A stretch of DNA of 61,934 nucleotides, taken from a virus. The position numbers and the translations under genes are program-made. How positions within the stretch are numbered: position 1 is the stretch's first letter; each line of letters opens with the position of its first letter. The stretch spans positions 1 to 61,934 of IMG/VR virus record IMGVR_UViG_3300037133_000055; one strand, 5' to 3'. A model generated the notes under the pieces. It did no database searches. It had not been told where the DNA came from and was given only the letters and a program-made list of their open reading frames with translations. Below, piece after piece: positions 35,101 through 45,077 of this stretch.

Positions 35101-37796
35101 CAGAATTTAATATGTATCCGAATCAAGCCAATGTATTAAATTCTAGTGATCTGACAAGTCTTTATAACTTCCGCGGAACTATTGATCATGCACAGCGTCT
35201 TCAAAAAGAAGTTCTCCCTTTCTTGAAGAACCCCAACGGTCCTTATAATTATATAGCTAGCATGGGAGATAAAGCAGCCAACCCTCAGTCCGTACTTGAG
35301 ACTATGGATATCATATCCAAATTCAAAGTAGGGCAGAAGGTCGTAGGCCTCGACATTGAAACAACTGCAGGTAAAGGACAACTTGATAGGCTGACAGAGA
35401 TTGCTGCTAAAGAGTATGAAGTTATTGCCGGAGGTAGACTAAGGGCTACCAAGCGCAGTTTTACCAGGTTCATAAAGCCTGAAGGACAGATTATTGATTT
35501 TGCTAATGGCAAGATGCCTGCAGATGTCACGCTCTCAGACAGCGAGAAGTTGATGATGAGCGGAGCACTCGATAACGTAGGTGGCATTGATAAATTAATT
35601 GAGAAGGGTAAGAATGGCCAGAAGGTACAGGATGAATTTCATAAGTGGTTAAATCCAGATGCTGCTATCCTTGGTCATAATGTCAGGTTCGATTTAAACT
35701 ACCTGAACAATATTGGATATCATATTGACAATCAGCTAATTGTAGATACTCAGGCTACAGCCATCCTGCTTGGCAAACACAGTACTGCACTTGAGCAATT
35801 AGTTAAGAGTGACGGTAGTGCCGCAATACAAGCACTTCATGCAGCTAGTAAGCATGAAGGTATGACAGATGTCAAGGCTACTGTTGATATATACAACAAC
35901 CTTGCCCCAGAGGCTGTCAAGAAATATCTGACAGATCCTCGTCTCAATGTTGGCGACTACCTGGTACATTTCCATGGCAAGAGAGCAGCGACCATCTCCG
36001 ATGAGAATACTCGTGGTCTTGTAAAAGTCATGGGATACAGTCATGATGCTAACGGTCATACTATGCACTTAATGAGAGTGGATACTGGAGATGTATACCA
36101 GCTCAGAGAAAAGAGTAAGGCCGATCTTGAGAATGCACTTGCTACAAGCTACTACAATGTCAGTGATAGAAAGTTAGCTGATCTAGCAGCGATAAACGAT
36201 AGTTACGTAAATGATAGAGCTGCTCGTACTGCTCGCAAAATGACTTCTGATTATGATAGTGCTATCTTATACGAGAAGCGTATGGAAGCTCTACATACCT
36301 ACTCTTCTATATATGATAATACTTACGCAGATGCAGAGCATGGCGTACAAAATCTCAACGTAGATAACTACCAAGATCAGGTAGTACTAGACAAGCTAAG
36401 ACTTGCAGATTCTGACGCCGCTGGAATTATGGAAGGCATGAACAAGTCAGAGTTTGTTGGCGCTAAGGCACTAGATCCGTGGTACGTGAATGAATATAGC
36501 AAGGCACATATGGGATTGGTCCACTCTCTACAAGAGCAGGTTGCAGCTAAAGAAGCAGGTGGAGTTGGACTAAATAAATGGGGCGCAAGTAAAGCATATA
36601 AGGCAGCTTCAGATGCTCTTGCGGTTAAGTACCCAGCCAAGTCTGCCGAACGTGCAGCAGAGATGTGGGAGCAAGCGCTTCAGGTTACAGATGGAGACAA
36701 GAATTACAATATCGAGTTTGGCAGACGGCAATGGTCAGAGGCAGCTATCCATCGTTATCTGAGCGACAAGATTAAAAAAGGTAGCGTTGATGATGTATCA
36801 GGTGCCAAGCTTCGTCTCATGAGAAGTGTAGTGATACCCCAGTTAATTAAACAAGGGGTTGATCTTGAGACTCCATCTGATAGTGATATGGGTTATGGAG
36901 ATAGTAGATATGCTCCTGAAGATGCAAGTCTCATCAATAGTGAAAATCTAGAAGCAAGGATTTCTTCTTTGCAGCGTAGTGCTGCTGAAGTTAATGCTGC
37001 TAAACTTAACAACGCAGCACTACTTAGAAACAGTATTCAGACTACCTCTGTAGCAATAGACAATGCTCAGCTAGGCAATCGTACAATAAAATACGATGAC
37101 ATTCTCGCCGGAAGATCAGGCGCCTCAGCAGCCTTCATAGCAGACGCCCTGAATGCAAACAATAATACCTTTGTTAATGCAGTGAGTGCCACTCAGGAAG
37201 CAGCAGAGGCTGCAGGTAACAGCGACAAATATCTGATTAAGCCAACGTCAGGTATATTAGAAGCCTTACAGAATGCACCATTGCGTGCAACTGCTGAGAA
37301 CTCAGGACGATATACCGTCAACAGTGCTCTTGGCATAGATAAGGTTTCTGACATGGTGCGTAACTTGATGAAGCGGCCATGGGCAAAGAAGGTTTTGCCT
37401 GCTGCACTGGCACTCCCCCTATCATACCTAGCTTTCCAGATGATTCGTGGCGATGATCTAAACATGGGCAAGGCAACTCCACGGTCGGTAGCCGGTACCA
37501 ACCTTGGTGAATGGATGCAGACTCCTGATATGCGTATGCTTACGGGTACCGCTATGATGCCGGGGCCACAGCCGACTATCCAGTTCCCCACTGCACCGCG
37601 CCGCGGACACTATAAGATTTCGATGACAGAACAGAATCCTCAGAAACAGACATCAGAGAATGTGAACTCAGCCGTCAGCCAGTCACTAACCAACTCTATG
37701 CCGATACCTGTGAACATCAAGACATCTGTTACAGATAACACAAACGGTATGGATGCTACCTGGTGGTCAAGAAACATTCTCGATGCTATATTCTAA
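32142..37796 (+). CDS. Giant virion protein with embedded DEDDh exonuclease domain (1,884 aa)
   Basis: Follows the giant gene by 17 bases, with GGAG before its ATG. Residues about 1065-1260 form a DnaQ-type 3'-5' exonuclease: VGLDIETT (D and E), GHNVRFDLNYL, and HEGMTD with the H-x4-D spacing; all DEDDh catalytic residues are present. Flanking regions are long, helical and unassigned. Residues about 1748-1770 (VLPAALALPLSYLAF) are membrane-like, near the C-terminus. Its place between tape-measure candidate and hub suggests a particle-borne, ejected protein; a non-virion role is not excluded. Confidence 0.7.
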   Translation: MANRYNKDRHPDELGNLDKAALAFVPERSVQTGQKNVLVSNIRKTLDRHVWRQQHPLVTNYGYGPYMNTNMPLNSITGNAAVDPEAMLSSVRSSGLTVPISKPLTRTEKADLQVLWKHLLDTEELNLNVANRSQIVSTLDGFNLAGAGHEDVDIHDGIRKRTTLGEHIYDLLDNNGYFKKKQDTVDTMSRGEIAGYFKDFPLLGKIQSVQNRLFMNTGVKSMRAGDLNSALNALKKAVIGGPSNISDATLKDHINNFNMYIDPFNKEMMKYSKTLTDGTDRQSIPFLSDGASFEDLKAALQNLKLYKTVKSRHLPTQAEKTEQLFRISRKLTERLYNKLSTPAYASLLKVIAPQGLDKYDGMVGVKNLTTNNINSDARHGDIDSGLDFEERFNSNLTDPFSSATNAFKIQPHGVELFKQIFKHDVRKGEANGDVFGIPSGESSARWMYAYKNNRYSPDPEESVRGVGIHSMDGAKALEELASHGQNIDRFIMEREYEKNMRNIPKEMRGSSYRGRLNDVASRARKSMSAEEMQSWIGRVVFDKVDNMPSKIIGTVGDKFQIKPLYANLSRVNVKYNAKTFQEYFNSNIASGVSSSISKGYDDPLDNGVIASGKISDKVKALSNELLSGDWSSHDAMFGQQLPMVNRYLKSSAYMNQIGGRAGKEIMQETAQDVSELMVEFSHKWLHERPDIEDIGKMGWKDKKAISDEFEKDFQRMAPGALLKREQLSKADRFARAFGAIKTVDKNATSVADIERVIANFRDIPRHRSAVGVLMGLNGSDRDELAAMLYRGNLGSIDAISENGEGHERDSHGDIASSAFDQPENAFIRKETEAENYYRMEYHDWVTPEGWKKFNRIKDKHDELLQGASSRGESLINIAKLKRSKNVTSTMLAKVNEEQARIRKINAVQRSLADQIEMSKYLSESMLPAKVKSAQELALIADTLMHNPGLGSISYTRHGIDEDMSIASIGNGIVSLRDTNGKMIHLGPEFNMYPNQANVLNSSDLTSLYNFRGTIDHAQRLQKEVLPFLKNPNGPYNYIASMGDKAANPQSVLETMDIISKFKVGQKVVGLDIETTAGKGQLDRLTEIAAKEYEVIAGGRLRATKRSFTRFIKPEGQIIDFANGKMPADVTLSDSEKLMMSGALDNVGGIDKLIEKGKNGQKVQDEFHKWLNPDAAILGHNVRFDLNYLNNIGYHIDNQLIVDTQATAILLGKHSTALEQLVKSDGSAAIQALHAASKHEGMTDVKATVDIYNNLAPEAVKKYLTDPRLNVGDYLVHFHGKRAATISDENTRGLVKVMGYSHDANGHTMHLMRVDTGDVYQLREKSKADLENALATSYYNVSDRKLADLAAINDSYVNDRAARTARKMTSDYDSAILYEKRMEALHTYSSIYDNTYADAEHGVQNLNVDNYQDQVVLDKLRLADSDAAGIMEGMNKSEFVGAKALDPWYVNEYSKAHMGLVHSLQEQVAAKEAGGVGLNKWGASKAYKAASDALAVKYPAKSAERAAEMWEQALQVTDGDKNYNIEFGRRQWSEAAIHRYLSDKIKKGSVDDVSGAKLRLMRSVVIPQLIKQGVDLETPSDSDMGYGDSRYAPEDASLINSENLEARISSLQRSAAEVNAAKLNNAALLRNSIQTTSVAIDNAQLGNRTIKYDDILAGRSGASAAFIADALNANNNTFVNAVSATQEAAEAAGNSDKYLIKPTSGILEALQNAPLRATAENSGRYTVNSALGIDKVSDMVRNLMKRPWAKKVLPAALALPLSYLAFQMIRGDDLNMGKATPRSVAGTNLGEWMQTPDMRMLTGTAMMPGPQPTIQFPTAPRRGHYKISMTEQNPQKQTSENVNSAVSQSLTNSMPIPVNIKTSVTDNTNGMDATWWSRNILDAIF

Positions 37797-37820
37797 AGTC
37801 CCAAGCGAGGGGGAACATGC

Positions 37821-40800
37821 ATGATTACTTATTCACAGATGATAATGGCTATAAGCGATATCACTACTAACTTCTGTAGCATAACTCTGTCTGATACTTC
37901 CAGCATTAACGTTAGTAGTGTTAATGAACCTTCTGGAAACGCAGGCACATACTCTATTGTTGGTACGACATTTGCTTCGTTCTTAGCATATGCCATGCAT
38001 TATGAGCAGGCTATGGTTGGACAGATCGTTGAAGTTACATATGATGACGACGGATATATCTGCACGATTAATATAATGCCAGATAGCATAGGCGCATTGG
38101 CTCTTATTGATGTGAAGAACAATATCCCCAAGTTCCAGTTCGATCCCTCAGATCAGTCACCAGCCGCTGCTTCTAATGAATCATCGGCAGGGCCATCAGA
38201 TGATCGTAATCAGGTAATTGGAGAGAATAGAAATTCAGATGGATCTTTGATTGCGGATATGCTGCGTCTTGGCGACGTGCAGTTTAAGATCGCTCCTTCA
38301 CAGATCACTGTTACCGATCGTTATTCTGGAGATAAGATCCCAATCATTGCAGGCAAGTCGTCTATGTTTTCAAGTACCGGCCATAGCGAGACTCAGGTAG
38401 AGATGACTATCTACTTCAATACGTTAGATCAGATCAATGGAGTAGATGCTGTATGCACACTACCTAATGGTAGTAATATTACATATAGTGTTAATGGAAT
38501 CAGGGCACTATTGGCAGAATTCAAGCGCTGTCCATTTCTTCCTGTCGAGAATGATTACCTTAATAATGTATGCGATATCTATGCAGTGGCGTTATCTGAC
38601 CTCAGCCTCAGCACTGTAGAAAATTTCCCAGGGCTGATGTGTATAGATCTGACATGCTATGTGTTCGATCATCTAGCCTATCTACCTAGCTTATACAACA
38701 CAACGTTCAGCACTGCCTTTAACTGGCCGATGTTCAGATGGTACTATCAACAAGCACTCGTGCAGGATCCAAGCCATCCTGATCATACTTACCTACAGCC
38801 GATGACTGGGCTCGCTTCAGACTTCACGTTTAGTGTAATCAACCAGCAGTACCTGGCAGAAAAGAAAGCAGCTACGGATTATGTGAATTCCCATAAGGCA
38901 CCAACTACTTATACTTTTCAAAACCTGAATGCTAGTTTACAACAGCAGGGTTTACCAGAGCTGAACTATGACGAGAGATCCCTACAGGATTACTTTGCTT
39001 ATAGTGATGCAGTCAATCAGTTTGAGAATGACATACTACCACAGTTGCGGATCTATCAACTGACAGGCAAAGAGAGCGACAATCCTGCCAACAAGTTCTA
39101 TTCGTATTGGTCATCTGATAATGGCGGATGTTTGGAAATCAGTATCAGTGGCGCTGCAAATGTAGATGCTATCTGTGCTCCTCAATATAATTCGCATGTC
39201 ATTCTTGGACTTACTCCCGGTATGGGAATCAATATTGGCTACGCAAAGATCTGGTTCAAGCCACCAGAGCTTAGTGGCTCCACAAGTGCTGATGTTGCTA
39301 TCGGAGATATAATTAGAAGAAATGCTTTTACTGACACCGTTACTCATCAATATAGTTCAGCCATAGCAGCTGCATGGGATAGCAACTATACAACGTACTA
39401 TGCAATGTTTGCACAGTCTGAATTAGAGCCACAGGAAACTGGCAACTTTGATGACTATCCTATGGATGGTGTCATCTGTACTTTCATGAGTGCCACGTTC
39501 AATAACATACTGGTACCTATACAAACTCAGATGTGTCCTACACCTACCTATCAACATCTTGGTTCGCAGGATATTTTAATCACGATGAAATTAGAAACTG
39601 TCGACGCCACATCTGCTCAGACTTTGCTCGGTATGTTTCAAAGAGCATCCATGCTGGTGCGCGAGTATAAGCTATATCTAGATACAGGATTTATTAAGTT
39701 GACCAATGGATTGGTGCAGCTCTTTGGGGTTAACTACGTAGTACCTATACAGGTAACGCCAGCAACAACAACTGAACCTGGACACTATGCCATCGAGTTA
39801 ATATTAATGAACTATGATCGTTATCAACGTGAACTCGCTACAGCTAACGAGATAGCTACAGATAAGGTTATTGACTATTCTGACCCTAACCACGCACAAC
39901 TAGAGATTCTAAATGGACAGAAAGTTGTTCAAAGCCTTCAATATTGCGAGATGCGTCCAGACTTAGAACTACCTAACAAAATAGAGTTAGCCCTAGCAGG
40001 TTTCCATGTGGATGTATCTGGCTACTTTGCAGATCCTGATTTTTATATTGATGTTAGAAGCACATCTATCTCTGAGATTATAGACGATGTATTTCAAAAC
40101 GAGCTAGTAGCAACTACTACCGATCCATATGGTGGTGTGATGAAGGTCGCCTCCCCCATTGTTACTAATGGAGTAGCAGGGCCGATGGGCAATCCTACAT
40201 ATAACAACGTAGCCACCGGCATGAACAGTGATGGGCAGGCTGCAGTAAGTAGCAATGCGGCAGCATATGTAACTTACTATGGAGAGAACCCAGATGGTTC
40301 TACTGTATCCCCAGACAATGGTGCAGGCGCAGCGGTACAAGCATTGACGCCGTCAATTCCAAGCACAGGTGTTGATGATACAGGTAATCCGACAACAGCC
40401 GGATTTAATGTCATGTTTAAGACGATGGCTGATAAGTATAATATTCCCATTGGAATGCTTCAGGCTATTGCTGCACATGAGAGCGGTACGCAACAGTTCT
40501 GGCCAGGTACTTCCACTCCAATATGTACATTAGGCAACGGAAGCCATCTAAAAACAGCTGACATTAATGATGCTAGTATAGCAACTTGTACTGGTGTCGG
40601 TATCATGCAGAACAATTGTACCCAGCAGAGTCCGTCCATAGTCCACAAAATTGCCTACGATACCCAGTATAATATCGAACTTGGAGCATTATGTCTTGTC
40701 CAGCACTATCAGATGGTAGTAAAGGCTGGAGCCACAATTCCGTCAGCCTTTGATCAGAACCTTGGCATGTGGATTGCAGCTTATTATTCTTATGAGGGTT

Positions 40801-43800
40801 ATCCAGCTGACTACTGGAACAGCAGCAACACTACAGATTCAGCGAAGTTAGGCATTCTTTATAGTTTATACGATCCTAATACGAAGTCCGGGTTCAAAGG
40901 ATTTGGTTATTACTGTAATGGTGCAGCGGCAGGAGTTCCTTCTCTTGGTACTGGTACGGCGGACCCCACAAGTTCTTCAGGGGCTGTCGCAGAAGATGAC
41001 GTGTCAACCTATTATACAGCAGTAAACGCAGATGCTGGAGCACCTATACCTGCTGACAATGGAGATCTATTCTATCGTTCTACGGAAGATATGCGCGTCA
41101 CAGACTGTCGCGGTAGAATGGTCCGCGCCTTCCCATCATTCTTACTTGTGCTTGTTGACGAGGGCGCCTATATCAATGCCTACAAACTCCACGATAATTT
41201 CTATTCTTATTTTGCTATTAGTGAGATGCACGTCAACAAGAGTAGGAAGATTGCCGGAGACACGGCCACGCTCACTTTTATTAATGTGTTCCAGACATTG
41301 GATACTAGTCCATACGATGCATTCGAATACGCAGTGGATGATTGGACTGCAATCATTGATGATATCAGTAGTCTGTTTGTGGCGCCTCTAGCACAGCTAG
41401 AAGAAGAACGCAACCAAACATTTGATCGGTTATGTCTGTGTGCTGGTGCTAGGGTACATTTGAGGATTGGTTATGGGTCCGATGCTACCCAGTTCCCCAT
41501 TCAGATGAACGGTTGCATCACTGAGATTGGCAGCGGTGAGAACATCGATGTGATTATCCAAGGTGACGGGATAGAATTGACGAGCAAGATTCCATGGCCA
41601 CCCGGTACTACAACCAACCGAGGAGGATACCTTGGTTCATTGCTGGCTACAGGAGATACGCCTCGCCATCTACTCTACACGCTACTCACTTTGCGTGGTT
41701 CCTGGTGGAACTCTTTGCTCCACCGCATTGATGCCAAAATATATTCATTCTTTAGCTCTCAGTCACCAATGGGAATAGCTCACTTCGGAGATCTCGGAGA
41801 GGACATGTTGTTCTTTACGAACACGGCAGCAGAAGCCAATTCTGAGATCATGCAGAACATCTATCCTGGAAATAATCTGGCTACTATAAGTACGACACCA
41901 TCGTCATCATCGCAGACTCCAGCTGTTGGATTTACGATGGGCGTCCCAGTATTTGATAAGGTATCTGCTACCTGGAATTTGTCTGCCACTATTGTTGGCA
42001 ATGCAAATATTCCATTTAAGACATTTGGATTCTTGTATGGCGACTCAATACCAGATATGACAAGCCAAGTGTTCAACCTTGCTAGCACTGGTCTGACATC
42101 TAATGGTGTCACAATAACAGGATCGTTTAATGGATCCATAAATGATGTATATTATTTCTCTGCTTATATAACAGATTCTACTGATACTGCTATTGTATCT
42201 AACATAATATCGTCCCTGTCTTCTGCGAATACTGTACCAGTAGCACCTACGTCTATTATAGTAGGAGCAAAAGGAGAAGTTCCTGATACATCAGGACAGT
42301 CGAACACTACAGTTACTCCTGGCACATCCGAACAGAGTTTTGAGACAACTATCTTTGATAAGTCAGTATGGGATGTGGCACAGATCATGGCAGCCAGTGT
42401 CCCAGATTTTATCACAGCAGTGCATCCATTTGGTTTCAGGTCCACTCTGTTCTATGGCAAGCCATACTACGATCTTATCTATGATTACGATACCATAGAC
42501 GTTACCAATAACACTGGTAATGTACTAACTAAAGCACAGATTAACTCAATCAGTGATCCTGCGGCAGATGCTAACACATATAGCAGTGGTCCTACAGTTG
42601 ATAGAATAGGCCAGACAGTTGCTCAAATCAAGTCAGATAACGCAGTAGAAGAAGGAACTGCTACTACTGATGCTCCAGCCAAGACCATGATCAAGTTTAA
42701 TCCCAAAGCAAAACCATATCGTCAGTATCATATCTTCAGCTCTGACTATGATCTGCTGAATAGTAATAACCTGATCGCTTCAGATAAGAACATGCATACC
42801 TGTGTAATTGGCATGTATACAGACAATAGTAATAATCCTCAGACAACGTCACCTGTCTATCTGGATATAAATATCTATCCAGAGAAGATGAAGACAGATA
42901 TTGTCGACACTTCTCTTGCTTCAGGTGCTACTTTGTTCAAAGGCTGGCCAATATTAGGATGGGTAGTTAATAGTGTTAACTGGATCGAAAAGATTACAGG
43001 AGGAGCAGGTACTACAGTTGCCAATACTATTGCAACCTCAGCCTTAAAGCTAGATGTACAGGAGATGTATCAGGGCAGTTTCGATATCGTTGGAGATCCT
43101 AGCGTCAAGCCATATGATTCTTTCTATCTTATGGATACATATAATAATATGTCTGGCATGGCAGATGTCCGCGCTGTCACTCATCACCTGACTTTGACTA
43201 CAGGGTTCGTGTCAACGATAGAACCAGATGTGTCGATCGTAATGGCTGATCCATATATGTCGCAGTCATGGGGACTGTTTGGTAACGTAGCTTGTGCAGT
43301 GTTCATGAAGTTAGCTATGACAAGTATAGGTAGGTTTTTCAAGTACAATGGAGCAACTCCTGCTCTTGCTGCTATACTTAACGCTGCTCGTTACGGCAAA
43401 TCCAACCTACTGAAAGCAATTACATCAATAGGTAAGACAGCAGGAGCAGACGAGATAGATATCGCAATGGTTACCAAGACTGCCAACGACATTTCTGATA
43501 TTGCTGGCAAAGGTAATGTACTTGGCAGTCTCAGTACGTTTCTACCCAAGCTTAGTAATGTTATTCGTGGAGTAGGTGCCTCAGGAGTAGCGGCAACAGA
43601 GGGAGACGCAGCAATAGGAGAGATAGTAGTAGGAGGACCAATTGGGCTTGCCCTGGTTGCTATCGAGTTCATCGGACTTACTATACTGTCGGCGTCTGTA
43701 GGAACATTACTGACTCGCTGGCTTGCAAACCGAATGGCCTTGAAGATATGTCTTTTAAAGAAGAACGGCCATGAGTTTGCTGCAGGCATTGATGGACACC

Positions 43801-44690
43801 GCGGGTGCGTGGTTGGAGACGCAGGAGACGCACTCACTACAATGTTGCAAACATCTTGGGGACAGGACCTTGCTCAGCTATTTGGAGTTAGTACTATTGG
43901 AAGTATGCCAGCCTATAATGCCCTAGATGGAGTAACACCCTTAGACCCAAGTGAGATGCTCAGCGACATTAATGATGCCATGGTAGACATATCATCTACC
44001 ACTGGTAACGGAAGTGGTTACCAAACCCCTGCTCCTCAGGGGAGTGATAGTGGGGCACGAGCTCATGTCAATCTTACTTATTTTAAGAGTCAGAATGACA
44101 CATCTCTGGCAACGCTTCAACAGGTTTTGGCTACCGATGGCGCCATAGGCCCTACCTGGATTAAGATGGATAAGTGGCAGAGCGCTTCAAGTATAAATCT
44201 AAATCTTTGCGACCAAACATTAGCAAACCCCTGGATCAGGAAAGCTACCTGGGATGTTCTCCAGAATGTAGGTAGAGAGTTTACAACGCAGATTGGTGCC
44301 ACTCAGCCTAGCTGGTATTCGGTGTTAACACTCTCGTCTGCATGGAGAGGTCACGGTGACACTTCCCATGAGACTGGCTATGCTGTAGATCTTCCACTGC
44401 CAATTGCTTGGCAGGTACCTCAAGATGGCGGTCTATGGTATGGAAAAACTTATCCAAAACCTACAACGTCTTTATCTAAATCCGCTAATGATCAGGCTAG
44501 GCAATGGGTTGATACCCTAGTAAGTATCTTAATCAATAATGGAGCCTTAGAGATATTAGTTGGATATACTGATGTGCTTGGTAACATGACTCAAACGTAT
44601 CCAACCGCTGATATTCATATTCTCTTGCCAGCGCATCTTACACATGTACATTGCATGCTAGGCTTGCCATCAAACATACCAACCAGCTAG
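37821..44690 (+). CDS. Baseplate hub with lytic transglycosylase-like and M15 peptidase-like domains (2,289 aa)
   Basis: ATG after GAGGGGG. The N-terminal 800 residues are beta-rich. Residues about 860-1000 look like a lytic transglycosylase: LQAIAAHESG (catalytic-type Glu), a GVGIMQ turn and YNIELGALCL. Two gp27/gpD-like hub segments follow (around ARVHLRIGYG and GDGIELTSKIPW). A hydrophobic helix lies near residue 1960. The C-terminus (from 2170) has the M15/VanY signature TSHETGYAVDLP and HVHC at 2271-2275. It would cut both glycan and peptide bonds at entry. Confidence 0.75.
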   Translation: MITYSQMIMAISDITTNFCSITLSDTSSINVSSVNEPSGNAGTYSIVGTTFASFLAYAMHYEQAMVGQIVEVTYDDDGYICTINIMPDSIGALALIDVKNNIPKFQFDPSDQSPAAASNESSAGPSDDRNQVIGENRNSDGSLIADMLRLGDVQFKIAPSQITVTDRYSGDKIPIIAGKSSMFSSTGHSETQVEMTIYFNTLDQINGVDAVCTLPNGSNITYSVNGIRALLAEFKRCPFLPVENDYLNNVCDIYAVALSDLSLSTVENFPGLMCIDLTCYVFDHLAYLPSLYNTTFSTAFNWPMFRWYYQQALVQDPSHPDHTYLQPMTGLASDFTFSVINQQYLAEKKAATDYVNSHKAPTTYTFQNLNASLQQQGLPELNYDERSLQDYFAYSDAVNQFENDILPQLRIYQLTGKESDNPANKFYSYWSSDNGGCLEISISGAANVDAICAPQYNSHVILGLTPGMGINIGYAKIWFKPPELSGSTSADVAIGDIIRRNAFTDTVTHQYSSAIAAAWDSNYTTYYAMFAQSELEPQETGNFDDYPMDGVICTFMSATFNNILVPIQTQMCPTPTYQHLGSQDILITMKLETVDATSAQTLLGMFQRASMLVREYKLYLDTGFIKLTNGLVQLFGVNYVVPIQVTPATTTEPGHYAIELILMNYDRYQRELATANEIATDKVIDYSDPNHAQLEILNGQKVVQSLQYCEMRPDLELPNKIELALAGFHVDVSGYFADPDFYIDVRSTSISEIIDDVFQNELVATTTDPYGGVMKVASPIVTNGVAGPMGNPTYNNVATGMNSDGQAAVSSNAAAYVTYYGENPDGSTVSPDNGAGAAVQALTPSIPSTGVDDTGNPTTAGFNVMFKTMADKYNIPIGMLQAIAAHESGTQQFWPGTSTPICTLGNGSHLKTADINDASIATCTGVGIMQNNCTQQSPSIVHKIAYDTQYNIELGALCLVQHYQMVVKAGATIPSAFDQNLGMWIAAYYSYEGYPADYWNSSNTTDSAKLGILYSLYDPNTKSGFKGFGYYCNGAAAGVPSLGTGTADPTSSSGAVAEDDVSTYYTAVNADAGAPIPADNGDLFYRSTEDMRVTDCRGRMVRAFPSFLLVLVDEGAYINAYKLHDNFYSYFAISEMHVNKSRKIAGDTATLTFINVFQTLDTSPYDAFEYAVDDWTAIIDDISSLFVAPLAQLEEERNQTFDRLCLCAGARVHLRIGYGSDATQFPIQMNGCITEIGSGENIDVIIQGDGIELTSKIPWPPGTTTNRGGYLGSLLATGDTPRHLLYTLLTLRGSWWNSLLHRIDAKIYSFFSSQSPMGIAHFGDLGEDMLFFTNTAAEANSEIMQNIYPGNNLATISTTPSSSSQTPAVGFTMGVPVFDKVSATWNLSATIVGNANIPFKTFGFLYGDSIPDMTSQVFNLASTGLTSNGVTITGSFNGSINDVYYFSAYITDSTDTAIVSNIISSLSSANTVPVAPTSIIVGAKGEVPDTSGQSNTTVTPGTSEQSFETTIFDKSVWDVAQIMAASVPDFITAVHPFGFRSTLFYGKPYYDLIYDYDTIDVTNNTGNVLTKAQINSISDPAADANTYSSGPTVDRIGQTVAQIKSDNAVEEGTATTDAPAKTMIKFNPKAKPYRQYHIFSSDYDLLNSNNLIASDKNMHTCVIGMYTDNSNNPQTTSPVYLDINIYPEKMKTDIVDTSLASGATLFKGWPILGWVVNSVNWIEKITGGAGTTVANTIATSALKLDVQEMYQGSFDIVGDPSVKPYDSFYLMDTYNNMSGMADVRAVTHHLTLTTGFVSTIEPDVSIVMADPYMSQSWGLFGNVACAVFMKLAMTSIGRFFKYNGATPALAAILNAARYGKSNLLKAITSIGKTAGADEIDIAMVTKTANDISDIAGKGNVLGSLSTFLPKLSNVIRGVGASGVAATEGDAAIGEIVVGGPIGLALVAIEFIGLTILSASVGTLLTRWLANRMALKICLLKKNGHEFAAGIDGHRGCVVGDAGDALTTMLQTSWGQDLAQLFGVSTIGSMPAYNALDGVTPLDPSEMLSDINDAMVDISSTTGNGSGYQTPAPQGSDSGARAHVNLTYFKSQNDTSLATLQQVLATDGAIGPTWIKMDKWQSASSINLNLCDQTLANPWIRKATWDVLQNVGREFTTQIGATQPSWYSVLTLSSAWRGHGDTSHETGYAVDLPLPIAWQVPQDGGLWYGKTYPKPTTSLSKSANDQARQWVDTLVSILINNGALEILVGYTDVLGNMTQTYPTADIHILLPAHLTHVHCMLGLPSNIPTS

Positions 44691-44699
44691 GAGATAACC

Positions 44700-45071
44700 A
44701 TGGGGATATTACAGCAAAGCCCAGTGGCGCAAGCAATCGCAGAAAAGATAGTCAATCCTGCGTTGGCGTCCCGGGCTCAAGGCACTTCAGGAGAAATAGT
44801 TAATTACTATGCTGCCTCTAATACTGCTGATGTAGAAATCTACGTCAAAGGTAAACGTATGCGTCAGTATGGATTGACCATGCCTCATAATGCTGGGACC
44901 ATCGGATGTGATCCCGTTCAAGGCGATCAGGTATGGATTGAGCACCTTGGAGATAATCAGCGCAAACCATTTGTAATTATGAAGTTTGATTCCAATTACC
45001 AATATGCTACAGGTCAAGGCCAGCAGACAACTCAGCAGGCCTTAACCCCCAGCAACTGGGGGCAGTCTTAG
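44700..45071 (+). CDS. Baseplate OB-fold protein, spike-type (123 aa)
   Basis: ATG 44700 ten bases after the hub. Resembles the N-terminal OB domain of gpV/gp5-type spikes: a helix, then beta strands with GEIVNYYAASNTADVEIYV and GDQVWIEHLGDNQRKPFVI. The rest of a normal spike, the beta-helix, is absent here and appears in the gene at 46694 after an interruption of 1.6 kb. The end of the coding region contains a perfect CCCCCAG/CTGGGGG hairpin. Confidence 0.65.
   Translation: MGILQQSPVAQAIAEKIVNPALASRAQGTSGEIVNYYAASNTADVEIYVKGKRMRQYGLTMPHNAGTIGCDPVQGDQVWIEHLGDNQRKPFVIMKFDSNYQYATGQGQQTTQQALTPSNWGQS
45046..45062. terminator. Hairpin between convergent genes
   Basis: CCCCCAG (45046-45052) pairs with CTGGGGG (45056-45062) around CAA. 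It is inside the last codons of the rightward gene and just beyond the stop of the leftward lipoprotein gene. No U tract follows on either strand, so it is a weak two-way terminator candidate. Confidence 0.4.
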
Positions 45072-45077
45072 ATGTCA

